64,000 bases of DNA from Cyanoderma ruficeps (taxonomy: Eukaryota; Chordata; Aves; Passeriformes; Timaliidae): positions 1,949,390 through 2,013,389 of the forward strand of contig VZDJ01007747.1 of assembly GCA_008694505.1 (NCBI GenBank), written 5' to 3'. The notes beneath the pieces are model-generated. The model was not told where the DNA came from, made no database searches, and worked only from the letters and a program-made list of their open reading frames with translations. Both the position numbers and the translations under genes were made by a program. Positions 48,560 to 61,150 of this stretch are shown here, in pieces. How positions within the stretch are numbered: the first letter of the stretch is position 1; each line of letters begins with the position of its first letter.

Positions 48560-49560
48560 TAAAATAATTCCACTTTGTCCGATTGCTTATTCAGTATGCA
48601 CCCGAGGAAACTGTTAGAGTCTCCTTGAAGGCAGCAATGGAGACAGCAAATGCAGATAGTCATTTATGTGCATATTATAGTATAAATCACAAAGATTAAG
48701 AGCAGTCATTTTTGGGACCACTGCAATTTTGCAACCAAAAGTACTTAAATAATTACCTTTTTAAGCAAATTTATTGACTATGTAGGAGGATAAAAAGTAA
48801 TCTTACTTGTTTTAAATGGCATAAAGCAACCAAATGCCATTAACAGGGTGTTACATTTCTTATTTCACTCAGATTGCTGAAGCTTACCAGCAAGAGATAA
48901 AAAATGTATAAATTCAGGAGCACTGGCTAGCAATATCCCAAGCCATTGTCAGTGGACTCCTACTTTCCCCTGCCAAAATATGTGGAAGCATGCATGGATT
49001 GTGCTAGATTAGTACGAAGGGCTTGTTTCCGTGGCATTAGCCAGGTATCTTAGCAACAGGATCATACCAGATTCTCGCAGTGCTCTGTGGTGGTGCATGT
49101 AATATCCTGGACATAATCTGTCTTTTAATTTTCTTTGGATTGTAGTGATATTACAGATACATGTGTTCAGTTATAGATCTTTATTTAATAAGAAGAATGC
49201 TTTAGCTGAAGATTTGTACTATGTCAGAAGTGGGCAACTCACAATAATGTTACCGGAGGTTTAGCCCAGGTACAGCCTTGTCTTGCATTTCAGATTGACA
49301 GGAAAACTTACTCCCTTCATTAAGATGTGCCTCATAGTTCATATCTTTATGCTGCGGAGACGGGGATGCTGCTGGAATTCATAATAATGAGAACGTTATT
49401 TAATGTCAGATAGAATGCAAATTGCTTGTACAATTGAAATGTCATCTAAAACATGCCACCGTATGCAACACCACTTTATTATAAGTCACTGAGAGCAATA
49501 TCTTAAATTTGGAATTGCACTAATCCTTCATCTGCTTTTGTTTACCTTTCATCTATAATA
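48560..49560. promoter_or_regulatory. Putative conserved enhancer region, about 1 kb
   Basis: Several dense sub-blocks are visible: TTTGTCCGATTGCTTATTCA, then GTATGCACCCGAGGAAACTG; CATAAAGCAACCAAATGCCA, then TTAACAGGGTG; and TTTCCGTGGCATTAGCCAGG, then TATCTTAGCAACAGG, which resembles an RFX half-site. Further blocks are TTATGCTGCGGAGACGGGGA, GAGAACGTTATTTAATGTCA, an octamer-like AATGCAAATTGC at about 49416, and CACTTTATTATAAGTCACTG (HOX/CDX-like). CpGs are retained at several of these. No frame is open across it. Confidence 0.4.
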
Positions 49561-52160
49561 GAGATGTCGAATTTCCTCCAAACTGCATTTGCATGTTTTA
49601 ACTGCTTGTGCACACAGCTGAAAATGTGTGGGAGAGGCATGAGCAAGAACTTGCTTTTGATTTTCATCATTTTTTGCTTGTTTGTTCAAAGCAAATTAAT
49701 AGGAAAAGATAGCTTTCAAATACAAGACACAATGCCATGTCAACCCATTTTAAAAAAGGAGCTGAAGCTCCAATAAGAACATTTTTTTGTTTAAAGTATG
49801 AATTGTAATACAAATTTGATTGTATTGGTTAGATTGTAATTGATTTTCTTGGTAATTTAGCTCTGTACAGTAGTTAGTTTCATATAATTGAAACAATAAA
49901 AATAACTTCACAAGATTAACTTGCTTCACAGTAAGATGACATTTAATGTATTTAAGGTTTTTGGCATACTTTTCCTGGAAAGAGATATCCAGAACAATTA
50001 CTTTGTAAATGCAGTATATGCCCGTGTGGAAAATACAGTTAGTGCATCAGGCAGGGCAGCGCAACTTTGATCATAAATATGAGTCCAAGCAGGAAACCTT
50101 TTAATTGGAAAGGTCATTTTTGAAATATTTGAAACATAACTGTTTTCCCTCTCCTACTCAGCCCTGGCAGCCGTTCTTCCTGTGCCTCCATGTGAGTTTC
50201 TTGAACAGTGGGGGAGGTGAGAGGTGGAAAATGGAATCCTGCTTCTCTTTCTAAAATGTGTCTGTCTACAGAGATGCCACTACACCACCCATCTGGACAC
50301 CTCTGCAAGTGCAAGAACTGCTTTCATTTTTTTTCCTTGACCGTGATTGAGAATCAGAGAATCCCATACTGAACACTCTGGGAATTTGAGTTACTTGAAA
50401 AAAATTGCGTGGCTGGGGGTTCTCTGAAGGTGCTGAACATCCCAGAGTTGGCAGGCTCTGGACACTGCCTTTGCACTGAGACCAGCTGCAGCCTCTCTTT
50501 CTGGTTGCCTTGCGATCAAGTAAGAAAAATGAGATGCAGGGGGCAGGCTGTCAGATTTAGGAGCTGTAGGTTTGCCAGGTGTGCTAAAAGTTTTAGCTTT
50601 TAACTTATTTAGTCTAAGACCAAGGAAATATTGGAAAAGCAGTTCACCTTGAAGAATAATAGAAGCTTTTTAAAGCTAAAAATCTACTCTTTTAGGAAGT
50701 ACTTCTTGCCAGAATTGTGCAATATTACTTAAATGCGGGCTTATTTTCTTGGACAAAAAGGATTACATAAGAAAGGCAAGGAGTAATGTATTTTCTGTCT
50801 GGAAGTTCATCTTCCAAGTCCAAACTTACCATGGCAAAATATATTCTATTGTATTCATACGCTTTACTTCAGAGCCAGATCTCATTTTGAGGATGCACCT
50901 CTCAGTTCACAAGGAATTTAATTTTATCAAACTAATTCATTTAGAAATTTTCTGGATTTTTTTTATTCACTGAGTGGTACAATGCCGTGCTCATTCCTGA
51001 GACATTCAGCGCTTGCTCCTGACTCTTTTCTGCTCCTTTTCCTCAGGCCAGGGATTGGCTGAAACATCAACTAATAGAAATAGCTAGCCTTTAGGTGAAG
51101 ACAGGGAAGAACTTGTTTGCATTTTCTGTGTAATTCATTTGTCTGGCACATTTCTTACCATGGAACTTCTGACCCTTGTTTTACAATTAAGAAAAATATG
51201 TGACCAGTTGTTTCAGTAGGAAATATGGTGTCCAGAGAAGCTGTCTCAGATACAAAGAGAATTTTGATATTTCAGTAGTGGTAGCATTTGTTACAGAGAG
51301 CAAAAAGATTGTGTGCAGTTTTGCTTCAAGTGGAATAGAGAATATTCAAGTATGACTGGGTACTTAATAAGGTTTTGCCTGAAAAATGCATGTGGGATCA
51401 ATTCTTCTGGCTGGAAGTTCTACCATACATATACAACTGTGGAGAAATGTACAAATTAGTTACGTAATAGCTTTTCTCTTTGTGCTTCAAAGTTCTTGGA
51501 AGATAAATACAGCACTTAAAATATTGGTAGAACAAAGCTTTTTCATCATCTAAATGGACCAATGGCACGAAGCCTTGAAAACATGACCCACTGGCCTAAA
51601 GCAGCACCCTCAGAGAGTCTCAAAAAGGCCACACGTGGTCCAAGGCTGGACTCCATAATCTGATACACTAATTCTGCTTTAATGGAGATACATGGGGCTA
51701 CAGCCTGTAGGTTTTATTTATTTGTGGTTGGATTTTTCCATATGGATTAGATTTTTAATTTTCAGTTAGAATGGATGCTCTTCTCAAGAAAACAGTGCTG
51801 CCTTTTTTATTTAACTGTTTCATGGATTTCTGACTACGCTGAATACTTCTGCACTTGGTAATCAAAGAAACAAGCCCGGTGAAAAAATTGTATTCATACA
51901 CAGAGCTTCAAAAATTGTTGTTAGTTTATTTCTTTCAATTGTTTTAAGGCCTTCCCTGTGGTAATTCTTTTTTCTCTTTCCTATTGCAAATAATTTCTAA
52001 GCTCTTTCAGAAGTATGAAAGAATCTGTCTTTGCTTCCCTATCTGTTATAGATGCATGACTGCTGCAGAGCCCTTTCAGATGAGTCTCGTTACAAACCCA
52101 AATTGACTCTTTATTTAAATCTTAATTGTATTTGTGGCCTAGAGCTGTCAGCCAGTCTTA
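49561..52160. other. Non-coding DNA, no gene seen
   Basis: Frames at 49564-49776, 50114-50314, 50409-50603 and 50749-50973 have no family resemblance and no paired splice sites. No repeat was recognised. Confidence 0.5.
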
Positions 52161-52164
52161 CTCT

Positions 52165-52280
52165 CCTATGCTAGACACTAAGCAAACATATAAGATAATG
52201 ATGGCCTCCACTCTTAAGAGCTTAAAATCTTTAGAAGACAAGACCTCCCAGATAGATAAGACAAATAAATGGGCCAGGTA
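52165..52280. mobile_element. Relic of an ancient amniote SINE-like repeat
   Basis: CTAAGCAAACATATAAGATA, then ATGGCCTCCACTCTTAAGAG, then CTTAAAATCTTTAGAAGACAAGAC, matches in order a repeat I remember from turtle, crocodilian and other amniote genomes. That repeat reads roughly TACAAACATATAAG, then GTCCCTGCCCCAAAGAGCTTACAATCT, then A(A)TAGACAAGACAGA. The order and spacing of the three blocks agree, which is better evidence than any single word. I do not assign a database name. It is old and without coding capacity. Confidence 0.55.
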
Positions 52281-54835
52281 ACAAAACTCAAATGCACATG
52301 TGCCTTTGCTGCTTTTCATCTTCGATTTTGTGGATTTTCTTTTTTTTTTACAGTAAGTAGGAGGGATGCTTAGGGCTGCCTGTCCTTGCATTCATACCTA
52401 GAGATTTGATAATGAATTAGTATCTTTGTTAGTTTCTCAGCCCCTTTTCACCAGGAACTGACTGAACAATGAATTTACACTGAAATATTTTACCTGATTT
52501 TAGAAGAATTGTTTTAATTTACTGCCTTTGAGGGCTTAATAACTCTTACTTGTTTTCTTGGAACCCTTAAAATATTCTTTTTCCTTCTTCATTGGTCTCT
52601 ATCTCACAAGCCTGAAATTGTGTCCTTAAGGCACCTTTATTTCTTTATCAAATATGCTTTCTTCCTTAGAAGTTATATTCACAAATGTTATTTCACATTA
52701 TTCTAGGCTGACTTACTCTTGTATTTGATAACTCTAAGGGAGAGTTATCAGAGAAATGTTAGACAAATGAAAATGATTATATGTGCCTGCAGCACAGATG
52801 CTAATGCCCTTTTCAGGTGATTCCTTAGGGGAACTCAACACTCTGCTCTGAGATACTTCAAGGGTGAAATGTGATGGATTTAACAAAGTTGAGAGGCACT
52901 ATAAAATAATTTGGAGTGTGAAGAAAAAAATACCATAACTGTAAAAAAGTATGAGAGAATTAACTTCTGAAAAAATGTATTTTTGAGCTTTCAGTTGTCT
53001 GTTTTTCAGGCCCCTTTCCTATATATTTGTTTACCACATTCTAAAGGTTAGGGATTTCTGGATGATGGCAGAAAACATATAAGTAACCTTCTGAATGCTG
53101 TGAGGTGAAGGGGAAAAATGCTCTTAATTGAATTTAGAGTTAATTTGAGAATGGTATGCCTACTCTAATTAATCAGGCTGCAGAGAACACTATTTCAGTT
53201 TGCTATTCAAAAAATGTTTTAATTATTTCTTCCTGTTAATCATCATCTTTGGGCTTACAGAACCTGACTTTTAGTTTTATGTAACAGAAATGGCAGACCT
53301 CTTGGTTTGCAGTCAGGCAACCGATTTTTACAATTCCATTTTAAAAGCTCCACACTTGGTCTTGGAGCATCCACTGTATGCCTAGTGAGCAAAGATATCA
53401 TTATTTTGTATCAGAGTACAAAGAAATATTTATGCAAGGTTAATTAATTTCTTTGGTAAATGCCCTTTAAAGCATGTGAAGCTGATTTAAATTTTTATTA
53501 ATAATTTTTAATTTACCATCAATGAAATGCTCTTTTGTTTTGTTTTGCTTAATCTCAACTACCCAACGGTCTGTTAACACTGGCATGCAGCATGCTGGCT
53601 CCTTTCAGGGGAGGAAGCAGATTCAGTGCAGGGGATTTAGCTCTTGCATCTTGACAGCACTTTGGGTGGGGCATAAGAAGGCAGGAAGAACTTAAATGGT
53701 AATAAATTGGCTCTTAGGTGAAAGTTGAGTCAAATGTTTAGACTTCAGTGCAGAAAACTTAGTTAATGAGAACAAAGGGACCAGAAAACTTGTGACCTCT
53801 CATTTTCCAGCAAACATTGCCCAAACCTGAATTAAGAAGAAGAGAATTCAGTTACAATGGAATTCTGCTCTTAGGCCCATATTTGTTACTAGGTTTCATT
53901 TGAAAATTCACTCTTATGAAGACTGTAGGAGTGCACATCTTTTTCATAATCTGCACCATTTAGGTTATTAGTTGTAAAGTTTTGGTAGTCAGAGCCATTC
54001 ACCTTAGCTAAATTCCTTCACCTGTTAGTGTATACACTGGGCTAGTGTCAAAGGCGAGTTTTTTCCTCATGGATTATTAAAGAATTTCTGAGTGACACTT
54101 TGACTTTTTGGGGATCTTTTCTTACTGGCTTCCTGAAATGTTCAAAACACATTATCACTAAATGCAGAAATATGACTAATTCTTGATCAGAAGATGCACT
54201 GTCACAAAATGTGTGCAAAGATTCGGCGTATGGAGACAACTCTGCTGTTCCATGGGGAATGAACTGGAGGGATCCTTGTGAGCTACGGGGCCATGGAATA
54301 GAGCAGGTAACTAATTTTGCCATATGTCTGATCTTAAACTGGCTATGTCAAACTAGGCTTAGCTTCTCTGTACAGGGAGCTTAGCCCATTTATCTGAATT
54401 ATGTGAAATAAAAAGTACTATATTTGTTTGTTCAGCGCTCTGTTAACTCAGATTTTTAAATAGTGGTTCTTTTGAAAATGCTTCCTTACTTTGAAAAAGA
54501 TGCTTTTACACATGGAAGCTGATGATAAAAGAACTGAAGTAATTTGTTTGACACACTGGAGTCAGTGAATATCATTATAAAGTAATACTACTACCAGTAT
54601 CTGTTGGACTTTGTAAATCAATGTTCATTTTTACCAAATACTGTTCAACAAATACTAACCCCACAAGAGGTGACTCTTTTAATTCCTGAGTATAGGCTAC
54701 GATTCGGTTTGATTTACGGAAGACCAGTAGTCTATTTATAAAAGATGTATCTGTAAGATGCCATTTATGAGAAACTTGGCTTTTGGGACTCATTAATTCT
54801 AAGTGCAGATGCAACTTTCATGTTTTATAATATGA
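52281..54835. other. Non-coding DNA, one weak element
   Basis: No gene is seen. A stretch at about 53105-53265 (CTCTAATTAATCAGGCTGCA and CTGTTAATCATCATCTTTGG) has some enhancer-like texture, but not enough to call separately. TTTTGTTTTGTTTTG simple sequence lies at about 53533-53548. Confidence 0.45.
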
Positions 54836-54839
54836 CCCT

Positions 54840-55060
54840 GACAGCTGTAATTTCAGATTAAAGATTTTTCATTCACATTCCCATCCTGATTGCACTGCAT
54901 GGTCCTTATATTACCTTATTGTCAATAGCAAGTGTTCATCCTATTGGGAGTCATTTAATAACCAGCTGCCATTTAAAGTGTAGACAGAACATTTGTCTCA
55001 GCCAGCTCATCTCAAGTGTAGTTTCTCTGCATGAGGAGCTGGGACTTCTTCAAGAAAAAC
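54840..55060. promoter_or_regulatory. Putative conserved element
   Basis: The segment includes ACAGCTGTAATTTCAGATTA, CATCCTGATTGCACTGCATG, TATTGTCAATAGCAAGTG, GGGAGTCATTTAATAACCAG and AAGTGTAGACAGAACATTTGTC. E-boxes, SOX-like ATTGTC and TAAT words are packed within about 200 bp. No coding potential. Confidence 0.3.
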
Positions 55061-58000
55061 AACAGCTGGACCTCACTATTGTTCCTTGACTTTTCTTTTA
55101 TAGTGTCAAGTTAAAACAAACGTGGATACTACTTTTGAATTTTCTGATTGCATTTGTGGCACTGGTTTGTTTATTTATTTATTTTTCAGGAATGAAGTAG
55201 TATCCTCTCCATGAAAAAAACTTGTCCTTTCTTATGCCAGACAGATCTGCAGTGCTCATTTCGTGTTGGTTAAAGATGTTTGCTGAAAGTTAAACAACAG
55301 TAAGATTCTAGGCTTTGTGCCATTCCACAGAACTTCTGGCTTCCTATGTTGTTATTTCTGCTCTATTAAGCTAGTCCATTTTCAAAGTATTTTGAAGCCC
55401 GTTTATAGTTTAATGGCATCACTTTATTTTCAGATGCAATTTTCCAACCAAAGTCATTGGGAAATAACTATAACTAGTATGTATGAAAATGAATTCATGA
55501 CTGATAACATTTTTTTTTTAAACCTACCTTTTAAATTTCCTTAACTTGACGGCTGGGGATTATCCTTTGTGGCAGTGATCTGTAACAAAAAAGGGGGGGA
55601 GGAAAGGCTTCAGAAAAAAAAATTGACTCTTTCATGGCTAATTAAACTGGAATACAGATCAATCAGCAGAAATAGCTGACGAATTTATTATGTCTCTGCA
55701 AGCTTACTGTATCCTAATGTGTTTGATGTTCACTAAAATTACTATTCCCATCATCTTATAGGGTAATAGTTTACCTTAAGCTTTACCTTCGTCTATAATA
55801 TTGATCTGAGACTCTTGGGCAAGTAATGGAAGTTAAGGTTTATGTAAGTGTGCAGGTTATAAACACTAGAGCCATGACAACTTTGAAAACCTGTCCTTGT
55901 GATTAAACCCTTTATTTTCCTTTTCAGATCAAGTTCTCTAGATCCCCCAGGCTTGTAAACCTATGGGTTAGCTTAATTAAGTTAATGGAAGGGTGGATGA
56001 AGAGGTGTAACCACTGGGAAGCTCTTTGAACCTGGTTTCTGTAAACATTTTACCACGTAACATTTGTCACATTATCACTGTACACTGTGTCTTACAAATA
56101 CTTCTTGTTGGTGGACTCAAACATACGTGAGTTTGAATGCGTTATAAATGTTACTTTGAAAATTGTCCAGGAGCCAGGAGTTATAGAGAGAAATGTATAC
56201 CACAGTGCAGAAACATTCTGAGAATTAGTTAGAAAATTGGAATGCTTTTGCTCAGTTATCTTCAATACCAGAGTGCTGTGGTCAGGTAGCTGCTGACATG
56301 TAGTTTGTTGTTTGGTTAATTGTCATTCCCCTCATGCTCTCCCCTCATTTCTGAGGTGATGAGTGGGGGCTCATCTGAACTGTTACAAACATGCCTGGCA
56401 GTGGATTCAAAACTTTTAGGGATTTTAGAATAAATTGATGCATGTCCTGTAGAGAAACTTGATTGTGTCATGTAGGAAAAAAATTGTATTGTAGTAGTAA
56501 TGGAAATACAACATGTGATGGGCATCTTGCACAAATCGTTTCCTGGTTCTTTATTTTGAAAAAAATTACTAATAAAACGTACAGAATCATTTACATTGCC
56601 CTAATAGTTTCCTCTCCCCTTTTGCCAGGTACTTACCCACTCTAGAGCTTGGTTAAGTAGCCATACTTCAGCTACTGTTTTACAGCTTACCTCAGCCCCA
56701 CAAGATAAGAAACACAGTTCTCCCCCTGAGCTCAAGCTCAAGCTAGTTTCTGCAAGGCTGCTAAGACTTTCTTTTCCATTCAATCACTGGCTTCAAGGAA
56801 AAGAGCAACATTTGGACTAGTGTCCAAGTCATATGTTAGTTGAGCAAAGAATGAGATCAACTACTTGCAGTGTACGTCTTCCAACTGCAGATATGTGTGA
56901 ATAATAAATTATGTTGTCTTTGTTAACAAAGGGTCATAAGCGAATCCAGTCTCCAAACAGAGCAGTAGGTTGTACTCAAAGGGTATGTCGAGGAGGAAGC
57001 AATCTTTTCCCCCTAAGTGTCTAGGACACGGGGACTCTAGTGTACCACTCAGGTGGTAACAATGTAGAGGGTGGATTTCAGACTTGGATCTTCACCCTAA
57101 ACCTTTCTCAACATCTCGTTCTTTTCTATAAACTGTAGTGTTCGCCCAAATCCCTTCCACAGTCTGCTGGTCCTGGATGCAAAACTTGGTGATGCCAGTT
57201 CACTTAGTACGTGTTAGAGCAAAGTGTTGAAGGGCTGCACAACAATAACAAACATCTGCATAAAAATGGATAATGCTTAGTTAATGACACTTAGCACTCT
57301 CCCTTGATAATCCCATGAAAAATGCTATGTATGTCGTTTGTCAACAGTTACTTGTTTTTGAAAATGTAGTCGTTCTGATTGAAGGCTCCTTAACAAAAAC
57401 CCCCAAACAAACTTAAATTGCTGTTAATTTTAAACAACTGAATTTTCATTGGGTTGTTTTCTTTTTAAAAGGAAGAAAGCAGCACCCAAGACTGTCCTGC
57501 ACACAAACCCCAAACTTCCAAATGTTCCTGAAACAGAAGGGGGTAAAGCCTCCTCAGCATTTCCTGTTCATCCCTCCTCTGGGAGTGCTATTCACTGTAA
57601 ACAAACTATGTTGTCCTCTGGAGGTTAATGGGGCTGTTGATTGGTGTTTGCTCATCACAGCAGGATCTGGTGTGTGATATCTGCTGCTCCTGTGTATTGA
57701 TGAGTGTGGGCTGCCGGTGGGAGGTACAGCCTGCCGGAGGACAAGGAGGGGGGCATGGGGGCTTGTTAGCTCTTTGTGGCTGGGTGGAATGGGAGACCTT
57801 GTTTACTTAGCATTCTTAGCAAGTCCTCCAGGACCCTTGCAAAGTCTACCAAAGTAGAATTCCCCCTCTTCCCAGGGATTTTGTAGAAGTATCTAGCTGT
57901 TGAAAGACCAGACAAGATAGTTGGATGCTTGCTTAAAATAACCTTTGTACATCTGATCAAACATCTACTCTCATCTGAAACAGCTTAGGACCTCCATAGA

Positions 58001-60395
58001 GGCTTATTAAGCAGGTAGTAATTTAGCGTATGTCCCTGTCAAAGAGTTGCGTGTAATTGTTTATATTCTCTCACAAAATAATGTAAAGGCAGAAAGAAGA
58101 TTTGCCTGACATTAGGGGCTACAATCAGGTTTGGGTTCCTAAGAACACAGTTTTCAAAAAAGGTGCTATTAAATTCTTAATTAAATTACTATTACATACA
58201 TATAGCAATCAGAAAATTAGGAGCCTCTTTACAGACTTACATGTCAAAATACAAGAAGCAAAACAGATGATTTGACTAATAAGAAATTACAGAGAAAGAT
58301 GAGAAATAGTAATTTTCAGGAAAATTTACTTCATAATTCTTTCTCGCTTTCTAATTTGACAGTCTGTTGTGCTACTGATAGAAAGACATAATGGGGTATT
58401 TTTGATGGCTTTTTTAGAAAGCAGTATTTGTGTTCAAGGGGGAACTCAGTTGAAGCCATTTAAAGCACGGTAGGTTGGGGCACATTACTTTTACTGATAA
58501 GAATGCTTTATAAAATGCTATTAATGAGGAGGGCTTCCTTTTTATTTGTTTTCTCCCATCACAGAAAAGCTTTCAGTAGCAGGTGAATATTTGGGGAAAT
58601 TCTCCCCTGAAATTCTTTTATGCATGTAATTTATATATATATATGTATTTTAAAATCCCCTTTATAAACTCTCTGAATTTATTGCTAATTTTCATGTCTT
58701 ATCACTGCATAAGTAGGAGATGTGAAATTTTTCCTTTTCCATGATACTAACCACCGTTGAGAAGCTGCACCAGTGCAAAAATTTGCTGCTTAAAGCTGGT
58801 CTGAACTCAAAGCTCATGTGCCACCCTCCCTTTTATCCTCAGATGTGAGAATACATGCAAGGTGGAAGCACCTGAATGTCAACAGTCAGAATTTAATGTA
58901 ATGGTAATGTCAAAAAGAAGCAGCCCTAATAAATATCTTTTCTCTTTTGTTATGTTTCTACAAGGTTTTCTGTGTCATTTAATAGTATTCATGAAGTTAT
59001 GTAGGCTAAATGGTTTCTAAAACAAAACAGTGTATCTCAAATCTTGAAGAGATGTCTCGGAAGCAACATTAAACTGGGTCTGCAGGAGACAGAGAAAGTC
59101 TGTCAAGAGATTTGAAAGAGCACAAATCTATTTATGATCACTTCTGAGGGGGTAAACCTGTTCAAGAACATGAAGTCCCATTAGAAGGAGACACAGAATA
59201 ATGGTATTTTGCTGTGGAGATCATTATAAGTCAGTTTCTAAAAATATGACTGAGTCCTTTGTTACTTGGATGCTTTAAAAATATTTTTTAAAATTGCTTA
59301 ATGACATTTATGTCAGTTTTAAGATAGCATATAAAACCTATAAGCAATAATAATGAAACACCCCAACTAAGGATGCAGTGCTATATATGTCTTCTCTGGG
59401 CCTTGCTCTCTCTGTAACTGCCTTTCAGAATGATGTTGCATACTTTGAGCTTGGCTACCCCTAAATCTGTTGCAGTATCTGTGAAAAGGAGAGCTTGTAT
59501 CCCTTCTTCCCTTGTCACTTGTCTGATGGCCTCACTCTCTCAGAGGAACTTGAACTGATTCCACCCACTAAGCTGGCAGAAAAGTAATCCCACCAAAAAG
59601 TGTCTGTGTGCTTTTGCAGGGGAAAGTGGGCTGAATTGGCTCAGCAGAGACAAGCTCCTGCTGGCACATGGAAAGGGTCAGGGCAAGCCTGGAGGTGGAA
59701 GAGTAGTTGAAAATAAGAAGGGAAGGAAGACCTTCCTGTTCTGGCGTCTACAAGGTATTATCTTGTCTATAATGTGTAATTTCATTCTCAGTTAAGCTGA
59801 CATGTTGTTTGTAGGGCTGATCTGTGAAGAAGATGATGAATGTAGGGGGAAAGCTGGGTTTGCTGTCAAAAGTGTGACAGTAGTTGTGAAAATCCACTCT
59901 TGGACTAGGACCTCTTTCAGCTCCTCAGTGTTCTGACTTTCTGTGTTTGATAACACTGGCTATTTGATTTTTCTAGATTGAATGTGAATTTCTCCCTTGT
60001 CTCATGTTGGGTAGGGAAATCTTGGACAGCCGGAAAATTCTTGGAGTTTAACAAAAGTTGTTTGACATGATATATAAAACTGAAAATAGATTCTATGATT
60101 TTCTTACAGGTTTTGTTTCAGTTTCAAGGTAACACTGCTTTATTTCTTCCTCTGAGGGAAAAAGGATTGATAGATTGCAATTGGAAAGTATCCAGTATCT
60201 TTACCTTATCTGAATATAACCCATCCATAGGGCAGATCAAAAACTATAACAAAATACTCAAATTTAATGATCAGTGTTTATGCATGTAGGACTAAAACAT
60301 GAGTAACAAGTAAGAGAGAATCTCTTCAGCATCTGATTGGTGCCTTCGCCTGCTGCTGGATGATGTCAGACCTGCTAAAGTGTCTGTGAGTACAA
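55061..60395. other. Non-coding DNA, no gene seen
   Basis: A TTTATTTATTTATTTTTC stretch lies at 55170-55187, a G7 at about 55592-55600, and TATATATATATATG at 58631-58644. A stretch at 55635-55830 (GGCTAATTAAACTGG, TTTACCTTAAGCTTTACCTT) has faint enhancer texture. G-runs at 57731-57762 are a patchy G-rich tract. Short frames show no product. Confidence 0.45.
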
Positions 60396-60399
60396 TATT

Positions 60400-60416
60400 T
60401 CACCCTCTAGAGGCCA
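60400..60416 (-). promoter_or_regulatory. Candidate CTCF site
   Basis: CACCCTCTAGAGGCCAG matches the reverse-strand CTCF core (CCCYCTAGTGGCCA-like) with about two deviations in the central 14 bases. Upstream at 60331-60368, TGATTGGTGCC and GATGATGTCAGA are CCAAT-box-like and CRE-like words. The motif is orientation-matched to the candidate at 27603-27618. Binding cannot be judged from sequence alone. Confidence 0.25.
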
Positions 60417-60774
60417 GTTTACCAAAAGTGGATAGGAGTCATCTGTGGCATTCCCTCCTCTTCCACTTGAGACCATCTCTCACTTATTTCATCTCATGTT
60501 ATAACATGCTTCAGTGGCTGTTGTCCAGAGGTGCATTAACTTTACATGCTTTCCAAGGCTTTAGATAGTTGTTTTTATTTGAACAATGTTAGAACATTTG
60601 CATTTTCAATCATAAAATACTGAGGAACTCTCTTTTTCATCAAAGAACTTGAAATTTGTTGACATTAAAAAATTTCATTGGGAGCAGGAACATTGAGAAC
60701 ATTTTTGGAAATTTTCTTCAAACGTTTAAACTAAATTTATGCATTCATTAAAAGTAGTTCTTGCTTTTAGCAAA

Positions 60775-61150
60775 GAACGTTGCGGCAAATTGAAGCAAAA
60801 ATTAATCAGTGCTGTTTACAGGGAGTTTGAGGATTGTCCAGCCTCAGGTACTGCCCCTTCTTTCTCCCTATCAATGCCGCCGTGTTAATGACTGGATACT
60901 TCTTCCTTGGCTTTAGTGGGACATTCACAACTGCCTGGAGTGCTTTGCCGGGACACTTTTTGGCCTAACTGCCTTGTCAGTTACAATTAAAAGAGTTAAT
61001 ATGATAGTCAAAGGTCATAAATTGCTTGTGGCTAGTGTTCGCTGCTTGTCTCGCACAATGGCAACCAGGAAATTGCCCTGTCAGTTACAATTAGAGGTGT
61101 TAATATGGTGGCTAAGGGTCAAAATGCTTCAGTAGGAGGAAGGAGTTGCA
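60775..61150. promoter_or_regulatory. Putative conserved enhancer with internal duplication
   Basis: The block contains GAACGTTGCGGCAAATTGAA, AATTAATCAGTGCTGTTTAC, CAATGCCGCCGTGTTAATGA and CTTTGCCGGGACACTTTTTG, then the duplicated module described separately. CpG retention is the highest of the right-hand part of the window outside the G/C-rich patch at 44.2 kb. It includes homeodomain cores and nuclear-receptor-like half-sites (AAAGGTCA). No frame is open across it. Of the regulatory-looking segments this is the most structured. Confidence 0.45.
60967..61129. repeat. Diverged direct duplication, 104-bp offset
   Basis: Copy one (60967-61027) reads AACTGCCTTGTCAGTTACAA, TTAAAAGAGTTAATATGATA, GTCAAAGGTCATAAATTGCTT. 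Copy two (61071-61129) reads AATTGCCCTGTCAGTTACAA, TTAGAGGTGTTAATATGGTG, GCTAAGGGTCAAAATGCTT. The copies align over about 60 bp at roughly 80% identity with a 2-base gap. About 44 bp of unrelated sequence separates them. GTCAGTTACAATTA and GTTAATATG are exact in both, while the sequence between and after has drifted. Confidence 0.8.

Noticed and set aside
57610..57675. AGGTTAATGGGGCTGTTGAT ... CAGCAGGATCTGG resembles a palindromic-repeat right arm
   Set aside because: Only the last 8-10 bases fit, and the spacing between the pieces disagrees with the family.
57728..57765. G-rich tract as a possible G-quadruplex
   Set aside because: Only two runs of five or more G and otherwise GG pairs with long loops. 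A poor quadruplex candidate.
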